DNA of 64,000 nt from Mobilisporobacter senegalensis (GCF_003752155.1 NZ_RJVG01000003.1:62001-126000), one strand, 5' to 3'. Positions 44,178-54,328 are shown, numbered from the stretch's first letter. Numbers and translations: made by a program. Notes: generated by a model not told the origin, from the letters alone.

Positions 44178-45746
44178 TTGAAAAGAGATATACAAATTTG
44201 TTATAATGAAATTGAAATCATATGTAATTCTTTGAATTCATTTAAGACGGCATTAGAAGAGATCAAAGCTTCCATGAAAAAGTTTGATGGTTATATACAG
44301 ATGAATTCCGGCAAGACCATAAATGAACTAATCGATAAAAATAGCATCATTAATGATGAACTTAATACTTGCGAGGAAGAAGTTAAAGATTTATATGATA
44401 TATTTAAAGGATATATCGAAGCTACCAGTTATTACATAAAAGCCGTGAATCCATCAGCCATGATGAGAGTAGACAGAAACGATATATGGTGGAATCTGTT
44501 CTCGGTATCCAGTATAAAAGCTTCCTGTGATAATCTGGCATTTCTAAAATGCCGGCAATATAGCACAACATCGGCACCATTCTATCTCGATGAGGAAGAG
44601 AGAGACAGAGAGAATAGAAGGTTAAGACATAATTATAACGAAATGGAAGAATACCGGGAGAAGTTCTGCAGAGCCTATGAACACATACAGGATGAACTGG
44701 ATGAGTTAGAGAGAATATATAAGAACAAAATCATCGAATTTGAGAATGCAGATGATCATTATGCGAGCAAGGCTTCGGAACTGTATGATAAATATTCAAG
44801 CCGTGGTGAAAAGATATGGGATTTTGTAGAGGGAGCCGGAAAAGCAATTTATGATTTACTTGATGGAGCCTTAACTGCAGTAGATGATCTGGTAACAGGA
44901 ATTATAAATTTAATAGGAGGATTGGTAATTTTTACAGCAGCTGACCTTGTCTATTTAGCCACACTACCTTTTGGAGTAACACCAAAATGGGCATCAGATT
45001 GTGTTACAGAGGTAGATACTACGGTGAAAGCTATCTTAAAAGACCCCGTGCTGATAGTAGAAGGAATGGCCCAGGAGGGATCTGATGCTGTTGAAGAAAA
45101 AGGGATCGCATTTGGGATAGGGTTCGTTGGAGGAAATATTGCAGCAGATATACTTGTCAGCAAGGGAATAGGCAAGTTAAAAGCTCTGAATAAGATGGAT
45201 GATGCTGCCAAAATAGCCTCAAAAACCGATGAAGCAGGGAACATAGCTAAAAATGCCAATATATTATCAGGCTCAGCGGATGATGTGGCAGAGGCAGGTG
45301 CCAAGGCGGGGGCAGTTGGAGGTGGTTCACCAACAAAATTGAATTATACAACGTCAAATGGTTTACAATTAGAGACAACACCTGGTAAAACAACTACTGT
45401 ATTAGGAACATATAATAGTGATACGGGAGCTATATTAGATGAATTGGGAAATGTGAAATCATTGGATTTTGGACCAAAAGATGGAGGGTTCAATTTGCTT
45501 AATACACCAGATGAATTGTATGTTTCACCAAAACAATTTTGGAATGAATACAATAAACCATGGTTAGATAATGTAATAGCAAGAAATGATAGTATAAAGA
45601 TAGCTACAGAACCTACATTTGGGAACTTAACACGGATTAATAAGGTTACTGGAAAAATGGAACTAACAGGATTTGGTAGAGAATTTACATATCTGAGGAA
45701 AAATGGATACTATTATGATACTATTACTAAAATGATGACGAAATAG
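44178..45746 (+). CDS. LXG-like polymorphic toxin, module 1
   Basis: A 522-residue protein. Residues 1-210 are long charged helices as in LXG/T7SS targeting domains. A hydrophobic, glycine-containing segment follows (~220-275, VTGIINLIGGLVIFTAADLV), then an alanine/aspartate-rich linker (~300-380) and a C-terminal tip of about 140 residues (from SPTKLNYTT), including TTTVLGTYNSDTGAILDEL and a final LTGFGREFTYLRKNGYYYD. The tip has no family I can name with certainty. TTG start behind AAAGGAGG. The next gene is the expected immunity protein. Confidence 0.7.
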   Translation: MKRDIQICYNEIEIICNSLNSFKTALEEIKASMKKFDGYIQMNSGKTINELIDKNSIINDELNTCEEEVKDLYDIFKGYIEATSYYIKAVNPSAMMRVDRNDIWWNLFSVSSIKASCDNLAFLKCRQYSTTSAPFYLDEEERDRENRRLRHNYNEMEEYREKFCRAYEHIQDELDELERIYKNKIIEFENADDHYASKASELYDKYSSRGEKIWDFVEGAGKAIYDLLDGALTAVDDLVTGIINLIGGLVIFTAADLVYLATLPFGVTPKWASDCVTEVDTTVKAILKDPVLIVEGMAQEGSDAVEEKGIAFGIGFVGGNIAADILVSKGIGKLKALNKMDDAAKIASKTDEAGNIAKNANILSGSADDVAEAGAKAGAVGGGSPTKLNYTTSNGLQLETTPGKTTTVLGTYNSDTGAILDELGNVKSLDFGPKDGGFNLLNTPDELYVSPKQFWNEYNKPWLDNVIARNDSIKIATEPTFGNLTRINKVTGKMELTGFGREFTYLRKNGYYYDTITKMMTK

Positions 45747-45759
45747 GAGAGGTGAGATA

Positions 45760-46206
45760 ATGGAAAATATTTGGACCAAAATTAATGACAATATTCCCGG
45801 ATATATGCAGAAAATTAATAAACAATATAACATGACGTGTATTAAAATTTCTCCATTAAAGACAGCCATGATTGGCGAAGGTTTTGCTTTAATAATTGCT
45901 ATAGATAGATTTGATGCAAATGTTTCGTATGTATATAAGGTCAAGGATGAATTTATTGTTCTGCTTTGTGATAACTATTTTGCTGAAAAATATGATACAG
46001 ATGACAGGAAAGATTTGCTATCGGAAGATGGGGCAGAAACATCAGTTATTAATAATTTGATAGTAATTTCTAATGGATTAATAAGTAAATGGAACAATGT
46101 GCTGAGTGGAGAAAATGAGTGGATAGCTGATTATAAAAAGTCAAGATGGTATGCAGTTGGAAAAATGACACCGGATGAAATGAGAATAATAGAAAAATAT
46201 ATTTAA
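45760..46206 (+). CDS. Candidate immunity protein for the module 1 toxin
   Basis: A 148-residue soluble protein beginning 13 bases after the toxin stop with GGAGAGGTGAGATA as ribosome site. No recognised family. Position, size and acidity fit an immunity protein. It contains one hydrophobic patch (EGFALIIAIDRF) but no membrane helix. Confidence 0.6.
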   Translation: MENIWTKINDNIPGYMQKINKQYNMTCIKISPLKTAMIGEGFALIIAIDRFDANVSYVYKVKDEFIVLLCDNYFAEKYDTDDRKDLLSEDGAETSVINNLIVISNGLISKWNNVLSGENEWIADYKKSRWYAVGKMTPDEMRIIEKYI

Positions 46207-46231
46207 TTAAGGTTATAAGAGTGATGGGATA

Positions 46232-46339
46232 GTGAATGGAATAAAATATCCCAATGGATTTATTAAAAAAAGCGCATGGGATGAGATTAAAAGATTTAAT
46301 TTGGTGTGTAAGGAAGAATGTGGTATTGAGTTATTTTAA
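46232..46339 (+). pseudogene. Short remnant, immunity or toxin fragment
   Basis: A 35-codon frame from GTG 46232 (KYPNGFIKKSAWDEIKRFN) ending in TAA. It is too short for a complete gene and lacks a good ribosome site. It is probably the remains of a displaced cassette. Confidence 0.35.
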
Positions 46340-46767
46340 TTATACCTAAAAGAGGAATGTGATAAATGTATATGATAAGCAAATAAAACTATACTACTTC
46401 AGTTGAAAGCTGATGAAGAATCAGGAAGGACGTGAAAAAACAGGAATAGAAATTAGCATTGTTGGACCACAAGAAAGTTAGGGAACTATCAGTGGAGATG
46501 CGCAATATTCTATAAAGGCTATTTTGTTGGATGGTGATTGGTTTACTGATATACATCGATTAGATTAGGAGGTTTATATTATACCAATGCCTGATTCAGA
46601 TACATTAATGCAGAAGGTTATTCCAGCAAGCGATATTGAAAATATATGATGGCGCATACACACAAGTGGGAGGATATGTAACAAAGGCAGAGGATGTTGC
46701 ACACTTAAATACTTATATTAAAAGACGCATATTTCAGCAAGTTTATACCAGTAAATTAGGAGGAAAA
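46340..46767 (+). pseudogene. Decayed toxin C-terminal sequence
   Basis: The region has coding-like stretches broken by stops. Near its end a frame reads PMPDSDTLMQKVIPASDIEN, and another, YDGAYTQVGGYVTKAEDVAH, which looks like the end of a polymorphic toxin tip. The latter is in frame with the next immunity gene but has no start of its own. Confidence 0.45.
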
Positions 46768-47154
46768 ATGAACAATACTACTTTTGCAATATATAAAGGA
46801 ATAAAGTATTCTGCGGGATTTAAGAATGATGGTTCTATTGTTTTGCACTCAAAAGATATTAAGGATTTAGGTATAGGATTCACTGAAAAAAAGGTTGGGA
46901 AAGAATGTATTTTTATAAAATATGTTACAAGAGATGAGATAGAAGAAATTTATGATATGAAAGTTAAGGCTATATACCAAGGTTATGAATTTGAAGTAAT
47001 TGATGAAAAAGAAGATGAGGTATCGATTGTTACAATGACTGGCGATTACAGGGATTGGCTCAATCTTGACATGAAATGTATTGACAAGGGCGTATATCAG
47101 AAATGGATAAGTAAAGGAGATGCAGAAATAAAAATTGTGAAAGAAGAACTTTAA
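46768..47154 (+). CDS. Orphan immunity-like protein
   Basis: A 128-residue acidic protein. The ATG at 46768 follows TTAGGAGGAAAA and is preferred over upstream codons that belong to a toxin remnant. No family recognised. As the cognate toxin tip upstream is decayed, this is an orphan immunity gene, possibly kept to protect against sibling strains. Confidence 0.55.
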   Translation: MNNTTFAIYKGIKYSAGFKNDGSIVLHSKDIKDLGIGFTEKKVGKECIFIKYVTRDEIEEIYDMKVKAIYQGYEFEVIDEKEDEVSIVTMTGDYRDWLNLDMKCIDKGVYQKWISKGDAEIKIVKEEL

Positions 47155-47314
47155 ATCAAAAATATGAAACCGGATATAGCTTTTTAGCAGCATTATCCGG
47201 TTTTATACGTCTAATTAAAGCTGAGGGGAATATGCTTTTGCAAAAACTAATATGAATTTTTACTGACTATAGATAAATTAGAAAAATTAGGAAATACAAT
47301 AGGAGGTTGGTATC

Positions 47315-47578
47315 ATGACAAGGGAAGAAGCAATAGAAATAATTTTGGAAGAAAAACTGAGTAATTACAATCTTAATGAAGATAGGGAAAATAATGAAGA
47401 TGAGGTGGTGATTAAAAGCAGAGATAACATGTGGGCGATATATGCTACGGATGAAAGAGCAAGTAAAGTACCGGGCTCAGAGAAAATATTTGAAAATGAG
47501 GAAACAGCATGGGATAATCTTATTAAACGCTTAAGAGCTGGTAAGAGATTAAGAAATAGCTATGCTGACACTAATTAG
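47315..47578 (+). CDS. Small immunity-like protein, copy 1 (Imm59-like)
   Basis: An 87-residue acidic protein. The pattern MWAIYATDERASKVPGSEKI followed by a helix with LIKRLRAGKRL is like Imm59-type immunity proteins as I remember them. It is related to the protein at 47840. AGGAGG precedes the ATG. Confidence 0.55.
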   Translation: MTREEAIEIILEEKLSNYNLNEDRENNEDEVVIKSRDNMWAIYATDERASKVPGSEKIFENEETAWDNLIKRLRAGKRLRNSYADTN

Positions 47579-47839
47579 GCAAGAAGTAATGATCTTATAT
47601 TCATTTTTTATACTCTCAAAACTTCATGTTACAATGGTATTTATTAGGGAGTATAAAGGGAAAACAATTATCTTAATTGCCAGATAAAAAATACAAAATT
47701 GGAGATATTTTACAGCTTCGAGCGATAAAGATAGTATAAAAGAGTATTTGCTGGAAGGAAAATAATTGATAGAAATTTAAAAAATGAGATACTTGGAGAA
47801 ACTTGGATTATTGAAGGAAATAAAGTAGGGAGGATATAA

Positions 47840-48085
47840 ATGACAGAATCAGATGTAAAGACGATTATTAAGGATGAAAACTTAAAAAGAATTAATTGGT
47901 ATCAAGAGAATAAATTAGAAGAAAATCAAGTTGGAATCAAAAAGGACAAAAATAAATGGATTGTTTATATTACAGATGAGAGAGCGAACATAGTTGATGG
48001 TTCCATTATTGAATTCGATAATGATGAAAAAACATATGAGTTTTTGATTAGAAAAGCTAGATATGGAAAAAAGAAATTTGGGTAA
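47840..48085 (+). CDS. Small immunity-like protein, copy 2
   Basis: An 81-residue protein sharing the KWIVYITDERANIVDGSI core with the 47315 gene. Both genes are also followed by related non-coding sequence (tactct…aaa…ttcatg and an agatattytacagct stretch), showing that the whole ~520-base unit was duplicated and then diverged. GTAGGGAGG ribosome site. Confidence 0.55.
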   Translation: MTESDVKTIIKDENLKRINWYQENKLEENQVGIKKDKNKWIVYITDERANIVDGSIIEFDNDEKTYEFLIRKARYGKKKFG

Positions 48086-48212
48086 GACATTTTTTGTAAT
48101 AAAATTACCCTAATTCTTCTTTATACTCTTAAAAGTTTCATGCTGCAATGCTACTCACCAGGGGGATATAGGGGGGAGAAATAATCATTCTGATTACCAG
48201 GTGAAAAATATA

Positions 48213-48263
48213 AAAATCGAAGATATTCTACAGCTTTAAACTGCGAATATCTCCGATTTTTTT
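48213..48263 (+). terminator. Terminator ending the immunity gene array
   Basis: A 16-base stem (48213-48228 with 48245-48260) with one mismatch, followed by TTTTTTT. It also lies at the border with the minus-strand chitinase gene. Confidence 0.8.
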
Positions 48264-48396
48264 GATTATTATTTTAGATTTGTTAGTTGTACCAGCAGGG
48301 GAAAACAGCACTGCATCCCTGCGGAAAATAACCATTAGCTGTGCACTAATCACTTAGTGCAACAGCCTCATTATGATTTGTTATGCGAAAAAATTC

Positions 48397-50403
48397 TTAT
48401 ACCAGACTCCAGGAACTATCGCTTCCGGGAACAGTGTTGGTCCACCAGTTGGCACGCCATGTCTGCCCCTGGTATACAACAATATCGCCGCCTAAGTAGA
48501 TCTTGCCCGGTACATATTCATTGGAATCGCTCTGAAGCTCCCAAGGACCACCCTTAGATGGGATATCTCCCTTTGTCCACCATTTACACAGATAGGTCTG
48601 CCCTTCATATATTACGGTCTGTCCGGCAGTGTAGACAGTATCGGCATTCCATGTATCACCTTCGGACGGTGAGTTTACCGTTACAGAGACTGCATTGCTC
48701 GTTGCCGCTGCAGTTTTCTTACCTGTAGCTGAGTTGTCTGTATTAGTGATAATACAGTAATAATAGTTTGTGCCGGCTGCACTTGAAGGAGCATTGTAGG
48801 ATGGGTTTACTGCGCCGCTGATAGGGGTGCCGCCGGTATTAACCTTGCTGGAAACAGTATACCACTGATAGCTGAGCGTACCTTGTGAAACGTTGGCAGC
48901 TACCGAGAGGGTTGCGGTGGTACCCACATTGACCGTTTTATCAGAAGGCTGACTGGTGATGTTCGGGACTGGGGCATCAATCAGGGGATTATTACTAACT
49001 GCAACAGATACCGCCTTGCTTGTAGTTTTTGCAGTCTTGTTGCCTGTAGCCGAGTTGTCTGTGTTGGTGACAACACAGTAGTAATAGTTTGTGCCGGCTA
49101 TGATAGTAGGAGCCTCGTAGGTCGCATTTATTGCGCCGCTGATAGGGGTGCCGCCAGTGTTAACCTTGCTGGGAACCGAGTACCACTGATAGCTTAGTGT
49201 ACCTTTAGACACAGTGGCTGCTACTGTCAGAGCTGCCGTATCGTTTACACCTATGGATTTATCTGTCGGCTGCATGGTGATGACAGGCGTTTGTGCATCT
49301 GTAATCGGAGTGGTTTGACCGTTTGCTTTCGCTATGATTGGAGCAATTGTGTTAACAAAGTTGTTGCCGCCGCTTTCATCCCAACCGATAGACCAAGTCA
49401 TAATTCCACGGTAAGAGGGATATTCGGCAATCAGGGCATTGAGGGCTGAAGCATAAACCGAGACGTTTTGTGCGCCATTGCCCGCACCGGTGCGGGCAGG
49501 AACCCCGAAAGCTACCTGATCAGGCCTTAATCCTGCAAAGGTTCCTTTGTCCATAGTTACGAAGCCTGTTATAAGCATCTGGGAAAGACGGATATAGCCT
49601 TCTTCAGAATAAACCTGAGTAAAAGGAGGGCCGGCATTTGCCGATGGTTGAAGCCATGTAAAGTCGCCGTTATAGCCGTTATAATACTGAGGATGAATAT
49701 AGGTTAGGATATCACGGCAGGCATCAAGAACAGGCAGGAAAGCACCGAAATTACCCGTGCTGATAGCGCCGCCTTGAACGTAGCAGTATTCCGGAGCGGC
49801 CGAAATTATAAAATCAGGACCGTAAGTTGTTTTCAGGTCACGCAGGATATATTCCAAATTTATAGACTGCTGCGTGATGAGGTTGCCGATTTTGTCAGTA
49901 TTCATACAGGCAATGGAACTGCCCTCAAAATCAACATCAAAACCATCAAAGTCGTATTCATTAATAATTGCCTTAACCCCGTTAAGGAAGATATCTCGTT
50001 GAGTAGCATTATCAAGGTGAACAACTCCATTTTGCCCACCGCAGGATATTACAATCTTCTTACCTTGTGCTTTCAAAGTTTGGATATCGGCTTTAAAAGC
50101 TTCTGTCTGCTGCGCCTCAGATCCAGTATAAACAGCTGAAAGGTCCATTGTAAGATTTGGTGTGTAATAGTTTCCTCTTGTTTCTATAAATGAGACGTTT
50201 ATAACATCCCATCCCTGGCTTGCCTGAGCCAGCGTTTTGTTGCTTCCACCGTTTCCCCCAAGCCAGTAACCTATATTGAGATGCGGTTTGAGTGGTGTGT
50301 TCGATGCGGCATTCGCAGGTATTGTTGGTGCCGCCATAGGGGAAAGCAGAATTATTACGGCAAAAATTATAGCCGGAATACGCTTTCGAATGAATATGTT
50401 CAT
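48397..50403 (-). CDS. Secreted GH18 chitinase with Ig-like and CBM5/12 modules
   Basis: A 668-residue enzyme that hydrolyses chitin or similar beta-1,4-GlcNAc polymers. Signal peptide residues 1-33; GH18 domain ~38-355 with the motif DGFDVDFE (153-160, acid E160); two related Ig-like repeats (~370-455 and ~465-555, each with LSYQWY and TNYYYC); two CBM5/12-type modules at the end (YTAGQTVIYEGQTYLCKWWT and YLGGDIVVYQGQTWRANWWT). The ATG at 50403 follows AAAGGAGGAATTTTT. Base composition is clearly more GC-rich than the neighbours, which suggests acquisition. It could feed the cell on chitin or act on fungal or insect material. Confidence 0.92.
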   Translation of the reverse strand: MNIFIRKRIPAIIFAVIILLSPMAAPTIPANAASNTPLKPHLNIGYWLGGNGGSNKTLAQASQGWDVINVSFIETRGNYYTPNLTMDLSAVYTGSEAQQTEAFKADIQTLKAQGKKIVISCGGQNGVVHLDNATQRDIFLNGVKAIINEYDFDGFDVDFEGSSIACMNTDKIGNLITQQSINLEYILRDLKTTYGPDFIISAAPEYCYVQGGAISTGNFGAFLPVLDACRDILTYIHPQYYNGYNGDFTWLQPSANAGPPFTQVYSEEGYIRLSQMLITGFVTMDKGTFAGLRPDQVAFGVPARTGAGNGAQNVSVYASALNALIAEYPSYRGIMTWSIGWDESGGNNFVNTIAPIIAKANGQTTPITDAQTPVITMQPTDKSIGVNDTAALTVAATVSKGTLSYQWYSVPSKVNTGGTPISGAINATYEAPTIIAGTNYYYCVVTNTDNSATGNKTAKTTSKAVSVAVSNNPLIDAPVPNITSQPSDKTVNVGTTATLSVAANVSQGTLSYQWYTVSSKVNTGGTPISGAVNPSYNAPSSAAGTNYYYCIITNTDNSATGKKTAAATSNAVSVTVNSPSEGDTWNADTVYTAGQTVIYEGQTYLCKWWTKGDIPSKGGPWELQSDSNEYVPGKIYLGGDIVVYQGQTWRANWWTNTVPGSDSSWSLV

Positions 50404-51037
50404 AAAAATTCCTCCTTTTTGGTAACGCATTACCTTATTGGTAAATATTAACATATATAAATTAAAAGGACAATCCATAATATTGAAAATGCAATAAAAA
50501 GTTTTTTTGCTGCCTGTACTTAATATTCATCATAGGCTGTCCCTCCTTTCTGATAACACACGATACTGTAAAAAGTGAAATACCAAAAGCAGTTAGCAAG
50601 AGGAAAGACCAAGCCACAGGCACTGATAGTAATTTCCAGATGATTAATCAATATCACCTAAGGAATGCTGAAAAATAAAACAGAATACGGAATGCCAAAG
50701 TACAGGAAACGTGAGACCAGATACTGGAATTTTGTAGTAAATGCAGAGAAAATATGGTAAAATTTTAAGCAGGAAAAGACTGTTTTTGGAAAGTGTTGTT
50801 TTTTAAAGGAAGAAAGATTTGCTTAATTCAGCATAAGATTTGTGTCAGAAAGACTCAAGGAGATAATGGAAGGTGAAAACATCACCGGAATATCTTTGTG
50901 AGAAATTAATGTAGCATGAAATAATTAAATTTATAAATATGTAGAGACGCATTGAGAAAAGTTTAAAAATCCAATTTGGGAAAAACAACAGGTTAGATTA
51001 TTTACAAAAAATATTATTATTGAAGAGGGTGTAATTT
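50404..51037. other. Intergenic region upstream of the chitinase
   Basis: No gene seen. Next to the chitinase start lies a dyad ggtaa-cgca-ttacc (50421-50434) with a third ggtaa at 50440, a likely operator on the minus-strand promoter. The rest (50500-51030) has short purine-rich runs and stops in all frames. Confidence 0.5.
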
Positions 51038-52012
51038 ATGGCAAAACCACAGATACGTTCGTTTTATCCAGAAAAAGATAGTTTAAATAAAGGCCGAAGT
51101 ACCGTTACCTATCACTATACCTCCCCCACAGGCGTAAAGGCTATTTTGGGTTCACATAGCATCCGTTTCACTGACTGCCAATTTCTAAATGATAAATCGG
51201 AATATATACATATCCACAAGCCGTTGATGCGTGCACTGGAGGAAATTCAAGAAGACCTGTTTGATAATTCAATTCCTGAAATGATTCGCAGCATGTTTAA
51301 TGATAATTACGAAACAGAGTTATTAGTAATAGTTCCTCGTTCAGATATTGACCCTAAGTTGAAGTTTCGTTATATTAAGCAGCGCTACTATATCTTTTGC
51401 ACATCTCAACAGAGAGATGACTTAAATATGTGGAACTATTATGTAAAAGGTGGTAATTACCAAGGATATAATTTGGGTATTGCTGTCAATAGTATACTTA
51501 AGAGTTTTTCTGCTCTAAAAAACGAAAATATTGAGCTGCTCTATGGCAATGTGCTATACAATGAATCAGAACAAATCAGGTACATAAAAGAAGGTATTTT
51601 AAACATTGACCATTCTTTGCGAGATGAACTGGAAGGTATTGATAAAATACAATGGGGAGATAATATATATGATAACGCAAAGGGAGAAATTTTAGATTTT
51701 TTAGAAGGTGCACGACTGTTTTTTAAGGATCAGGCTTTTGAGGGTGAAAAAGAATTTCGCTTTATCATAAAACTACCTATAGAGTATGCAAAAAGAGACC
51801 ACTCAGTGCTCAGCGTAGGTTATGATGTAAAAGGAGGTATTATTGTTCCTCATTGCACCTTAAATATTGAGAAGGCATCATTTAAGTCAGTGACGCTTTC
51901 GCCTATGTTAGACAAAAAACTTGCAGAGCAAGGGCTTAACAGATTTTTGACTGATTATGGATATGAAAATAGGATAGATATTAATCAATCTGATATTCCT
52001 ATTCGATATTAA
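51038..52012 (+). CDS. DUF2971-type protein
   Basis: A 324-residue protein. The pattern YHYTSPTGVKAILGSHSIRF followed by FTDCQFLNDKSEY, and later CTSQQRDDLNMWNYY, matches DUF2971. The biochemical role is not established; members are often seen near mobile or defence genes. GAAGAGGGTG precedes the ATG. Confidence 0.8.
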   Translation: MAKPQIRSFYPEKDSLNKGRSTVTYHYTSPTGVKAILGSHSIRFTDCQFLNDKSEYIHIHKPLMRALEEIQEDLFDNSIPEMIRSMFNDNYETELLVIVPRSDIDPKLKFRYIKQRYYIFCTSQQRDDLNMWNYYVKGGNYQGYNLGIAVNSILKSFSALKNENIELLYGNVLYNESEQIRYIKEGILNIDHSLRDELEGIDKIQWGDNIYDNAKGEILDFLEGARLFFKDQAFEGEKEFRFIIKLPIEYAKRDHSVLSVGYDVKGGIIVPHCTLNIEKASFKSVTLSPMLDKKLAEQGLNRFLTDYGYENRIDINQSDIPIRY

Positions 52013-52373
52013 TAGAGTGAAACTGATAAGTTTATTCATGAAATAGATTACTTACAAATAATACAGTAAAGGGCCGCTTCAATGAAGAGCGAATCACGCT
52101 AGTATATCAGGGTATGGGATAAACTCATGCCCTTTTGTTTTGCCATAGATAGCATTATATATGTGATTGATGCTGGTAAATTTATTCGATAGTGACAGCA
52201 ATGGGATATTTGGGTTTATGAATCTTTGAAGTGGGCATCGAAAAAGAAGAGGGGGCATGTTATAATGAATACAGCTTTTTATAAAAACACACGGATATGG
52301 AAGTTGTGCATAGTGCATACTATGACAGGTATATAATCTTAAGTGGAGAACTTATGAAGGAGGTGACAGGAGA
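52013..52373. other. Intergenic region before the polymerase gene
   Basis: No gene longer than about 25 codons. I looked for a LexA-type GAACN4GTTC box ahead of the polymerase gene and did not find one. AAGGAGGTGACAGGAGAG at the end provides two overlapping ribosome sites. Confidence 0.5.
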
Positions 52374-53903
52374 GTGAACATGAAAAACAGAATTTATTTT
52401 GCAATTGACTTAAAATCATTTTACGCTGCGGTCGAATGCATGGAGCGAGAACTTGACCCGATGACCACTAACCTTGTGGTTGCTGATGCAAGCCGTACTG
52501 AAAAAACCATTTGCCTCGCTGTCTCTCCCACACTGAAATCATACGGTATTCCCGGAAGAGCGAGGCTGTTTGAGGTTGTACAGAAGGTTAAGGAGGTAAA
52601 TGCATCAAGACTGCAAAAAGCACCAGGACGAGCCTTTTCTGGAACTTCTTTCTGTGATACGGAATTGAAATCCACACCAAGCCTTTCCCTGGACTACATT
52701 ATAGCACCACCGAGAATGGCACATTATATCCAGTACAGCACCCGAATTTACAATATCTACTTAAAATATATCGCACCTGAGGATATCCACGTCTATTCCA
52801 TTGACGAGGTATTCATTGATGCTACCGATTATCTGGCAACCTACAATCTCTCTGCCCGTGAACTGGCTACAAAATTGATTCTGGATGTCTTTAAAACAAC
52901 CGGTATCACAGCATCGGGGGGAATCGGCACAAATCTGTATCTTAGTAAGGTCGCTATGGACATTCAGGCAAAGCATATTCCAGTGGATGAAAATGGAGTA
53001 CAGATTGCAGAATTAGACGAAATGAGCTACCGCCGTCTGCTATGGCCACACCAGCCTCTGACAGATTTTTGGCGTGTTGGAAGAGGATATGCAAAGAAAC
53101 TGCAGGAACATGGTCTTTTTACTATGGGCGATATTGCAAGATGTTCTCTTGGTAAGAGCAACGATTATTACAATGAGGATTTACTGTATAAGCTGTTTGG
53201 TATTAATGCGGAGCTGTTAATAGACCATGCATGGGGCTGGGAACCATGTACGATGGACATTATAAAGGCATATAAGCCAAGCACGAACAGCATTGGTTCA
53301 GGCCAGGTGCTGCAATACGCCTATCCTTATAACAAAGCGAAACTGATTGTGCGGGAAATGACTGATCTGCTGGTACTTGATTTGGTGGATAAAAGGCTTG
53401 TGACCGACCAGATTGTACTAACAGTGGGGTATGACATTGAAAACCTAACAAATCCCGAGATAAAGAAATCCTATCATGGTACAATTACAACAGACCACTA
53501 TGGGCGTTCTGTGCCAAAATCTGCACATGGTACTGCCAATCTTAACAGGCAGACATCGTCCACAAAGTTAATTATGGATGCCATCACAGAATTGTTTGAG
53601 CGCATCGTTGATAAAAATCTTCTGGTCAGGAGGGTCAATATTGCAGCGAATCATGTTGTGGATGAGAGCACCGTTCAGAAAAAAGACAGTTTTGAACAGC
53701 TTACCCTCTTTACGGATTATGCAGCTGAGCAGGCGAGAAAAGAGGAAGAAGAAGCCGAGCTTGAACGTGAAAAGAAGATGCAGAAAGCAATGCTGGAGAT
53801 TAAGAAGAAATACGGAAAGAGTGCTGTTCTAAAAGGTATGAATCTGGAAGAAGGTGCTACCACATTAGATAGGAACAAGCAGATTGGAGGGCATAAGGCA
53901 TGA
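52374..53903 (+). CDS. Y-family DNA polymerase (UmuC/DinB-like)
   Basis: A 509-residue translesion polymerase. The N-terminal catalytic motif is YFAIDLKSFYAAVEC, the second acidic motif VYSIDEVFIDATDY, and the helix-hairpin-helix region GRGYAKKLQEHG. A long C-terminal tail rich in glutamate and lysine follows the little-finger domain. GTG 52374 or ATG 52380 can be the start. Composition is more GC-rich than the flanks, and the YolD partner overlaps by four bases, as in phage- and plasmid-borne UvrX-type units. Confidence 0.9.
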   Translation: MNMKNRIYFAIDLKSFYAAVECMERELDPMTTNLVVADASRTEKTICLAVSPTLKSYGIPGRARLFEVVQKVKEVNASRLQKAPGRAFSGTSFCDTELKSTPSLSLDYIIAPPRMAHYIQYSTRIYNIYLKYIAPEDIHVYSIDEVFIDATDYLATYNLSARELATKLILDVFKTTGITASGGIGTNLYLSKVAMDIQAKHIPVDENGVQIAELDEMSYRRLLWPHQPLTDFWRVGRGYAKKLQEHGLFTMGDIARCSLGKSNDYYNEDLLYKLFGINAELLIDHAWGWEPCTMDIIKAYKPSTNSIGSGQVLQYAYPYNKAKLIVREMTDLLVLDLVDKRLVTDQIVLTVGYDIENLTNPEIKKSYHGTITTDHYGRSVPKSAHGTANLNRQTSSTKLIMDAITELFERIVDKNLLVRRVNIAANHVVDESTVQKKDSFEQLTLFTDYAAEQARKEEEEAELEREKKMQKAMLEIKKKYGKSAVLKGMNLEEGATTLDRNKQIGGHKA

Positions 53904-54328
53904 CAAAGACATATGACGATATTATTCATCTGCCACGCCATATCTCTGAGAAACACCCCCACATGTCACTTACTGACCGGGCGGCACAGTTTTCGCCATT
54001 CGCAGCATTGACCGGCCATAATGCCGCTATCAAAGAAACTGCAAGACTGACGGATGAGAGAGTGGAATTGGATGAATCCATGAAAGACGTTCTAAGCAAT
54101 AAGCTACAGATTATTGGAGAACGGATTATAGAGAAGCCAGAAATTGTGATTACTTACTTTCAGCCGGATGAGAAGAAGAATGGCGGGGCTTATGTTACGA
54201 CTGTGGGTACGGTTAAAAAGATAGACAAATATGAGAGAATTGTTGTCATGACCAATAGACAAGAGATTCCAATTAATGATATAATTGGTATAGAGGGGCA
54301 GATATTTGGAAATATATGTAATGAGTAG
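53900..54328 (+). CDS. YolD-like protein
   Basis: A 142-residue YolD family protein (HMSLTDRAAQFSPFAALTGH near the N-terminus; a C-terminal barrel with GTVKKIDKYERIVV). YolD proteins accompany Y-family polymerases in Firmicutes. It overlaps the polymerase stop by four bases (ATGA). Confidence 0.88.
   Translation: MTKTYDDIIHLPRHISEKHPHMSLTDRAAQFSPFAALTGHNAAIKETARLTDERVELDESMKDVLSNKLQIIGERIIEKPEIVITYFQPDEKKNGGAYVTTVGTVKKIDKYERIVVMTNRQEIPINDIIGIEGQIFGNICNE

Noticed and set aside
46636-46767. N-terminal extension of the 128-residue immunity-like protein
   Set aside because: The 44 upstream codons are in frame but belong to a decayed toxin tip; the ribosome site AGGAGG points to the ATG at 46768.
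48357-48557. 66-codon plus-strand frame opposite the chitinase end
   Set aside because: It is antisense to the CBM modules, with no ribosome site.
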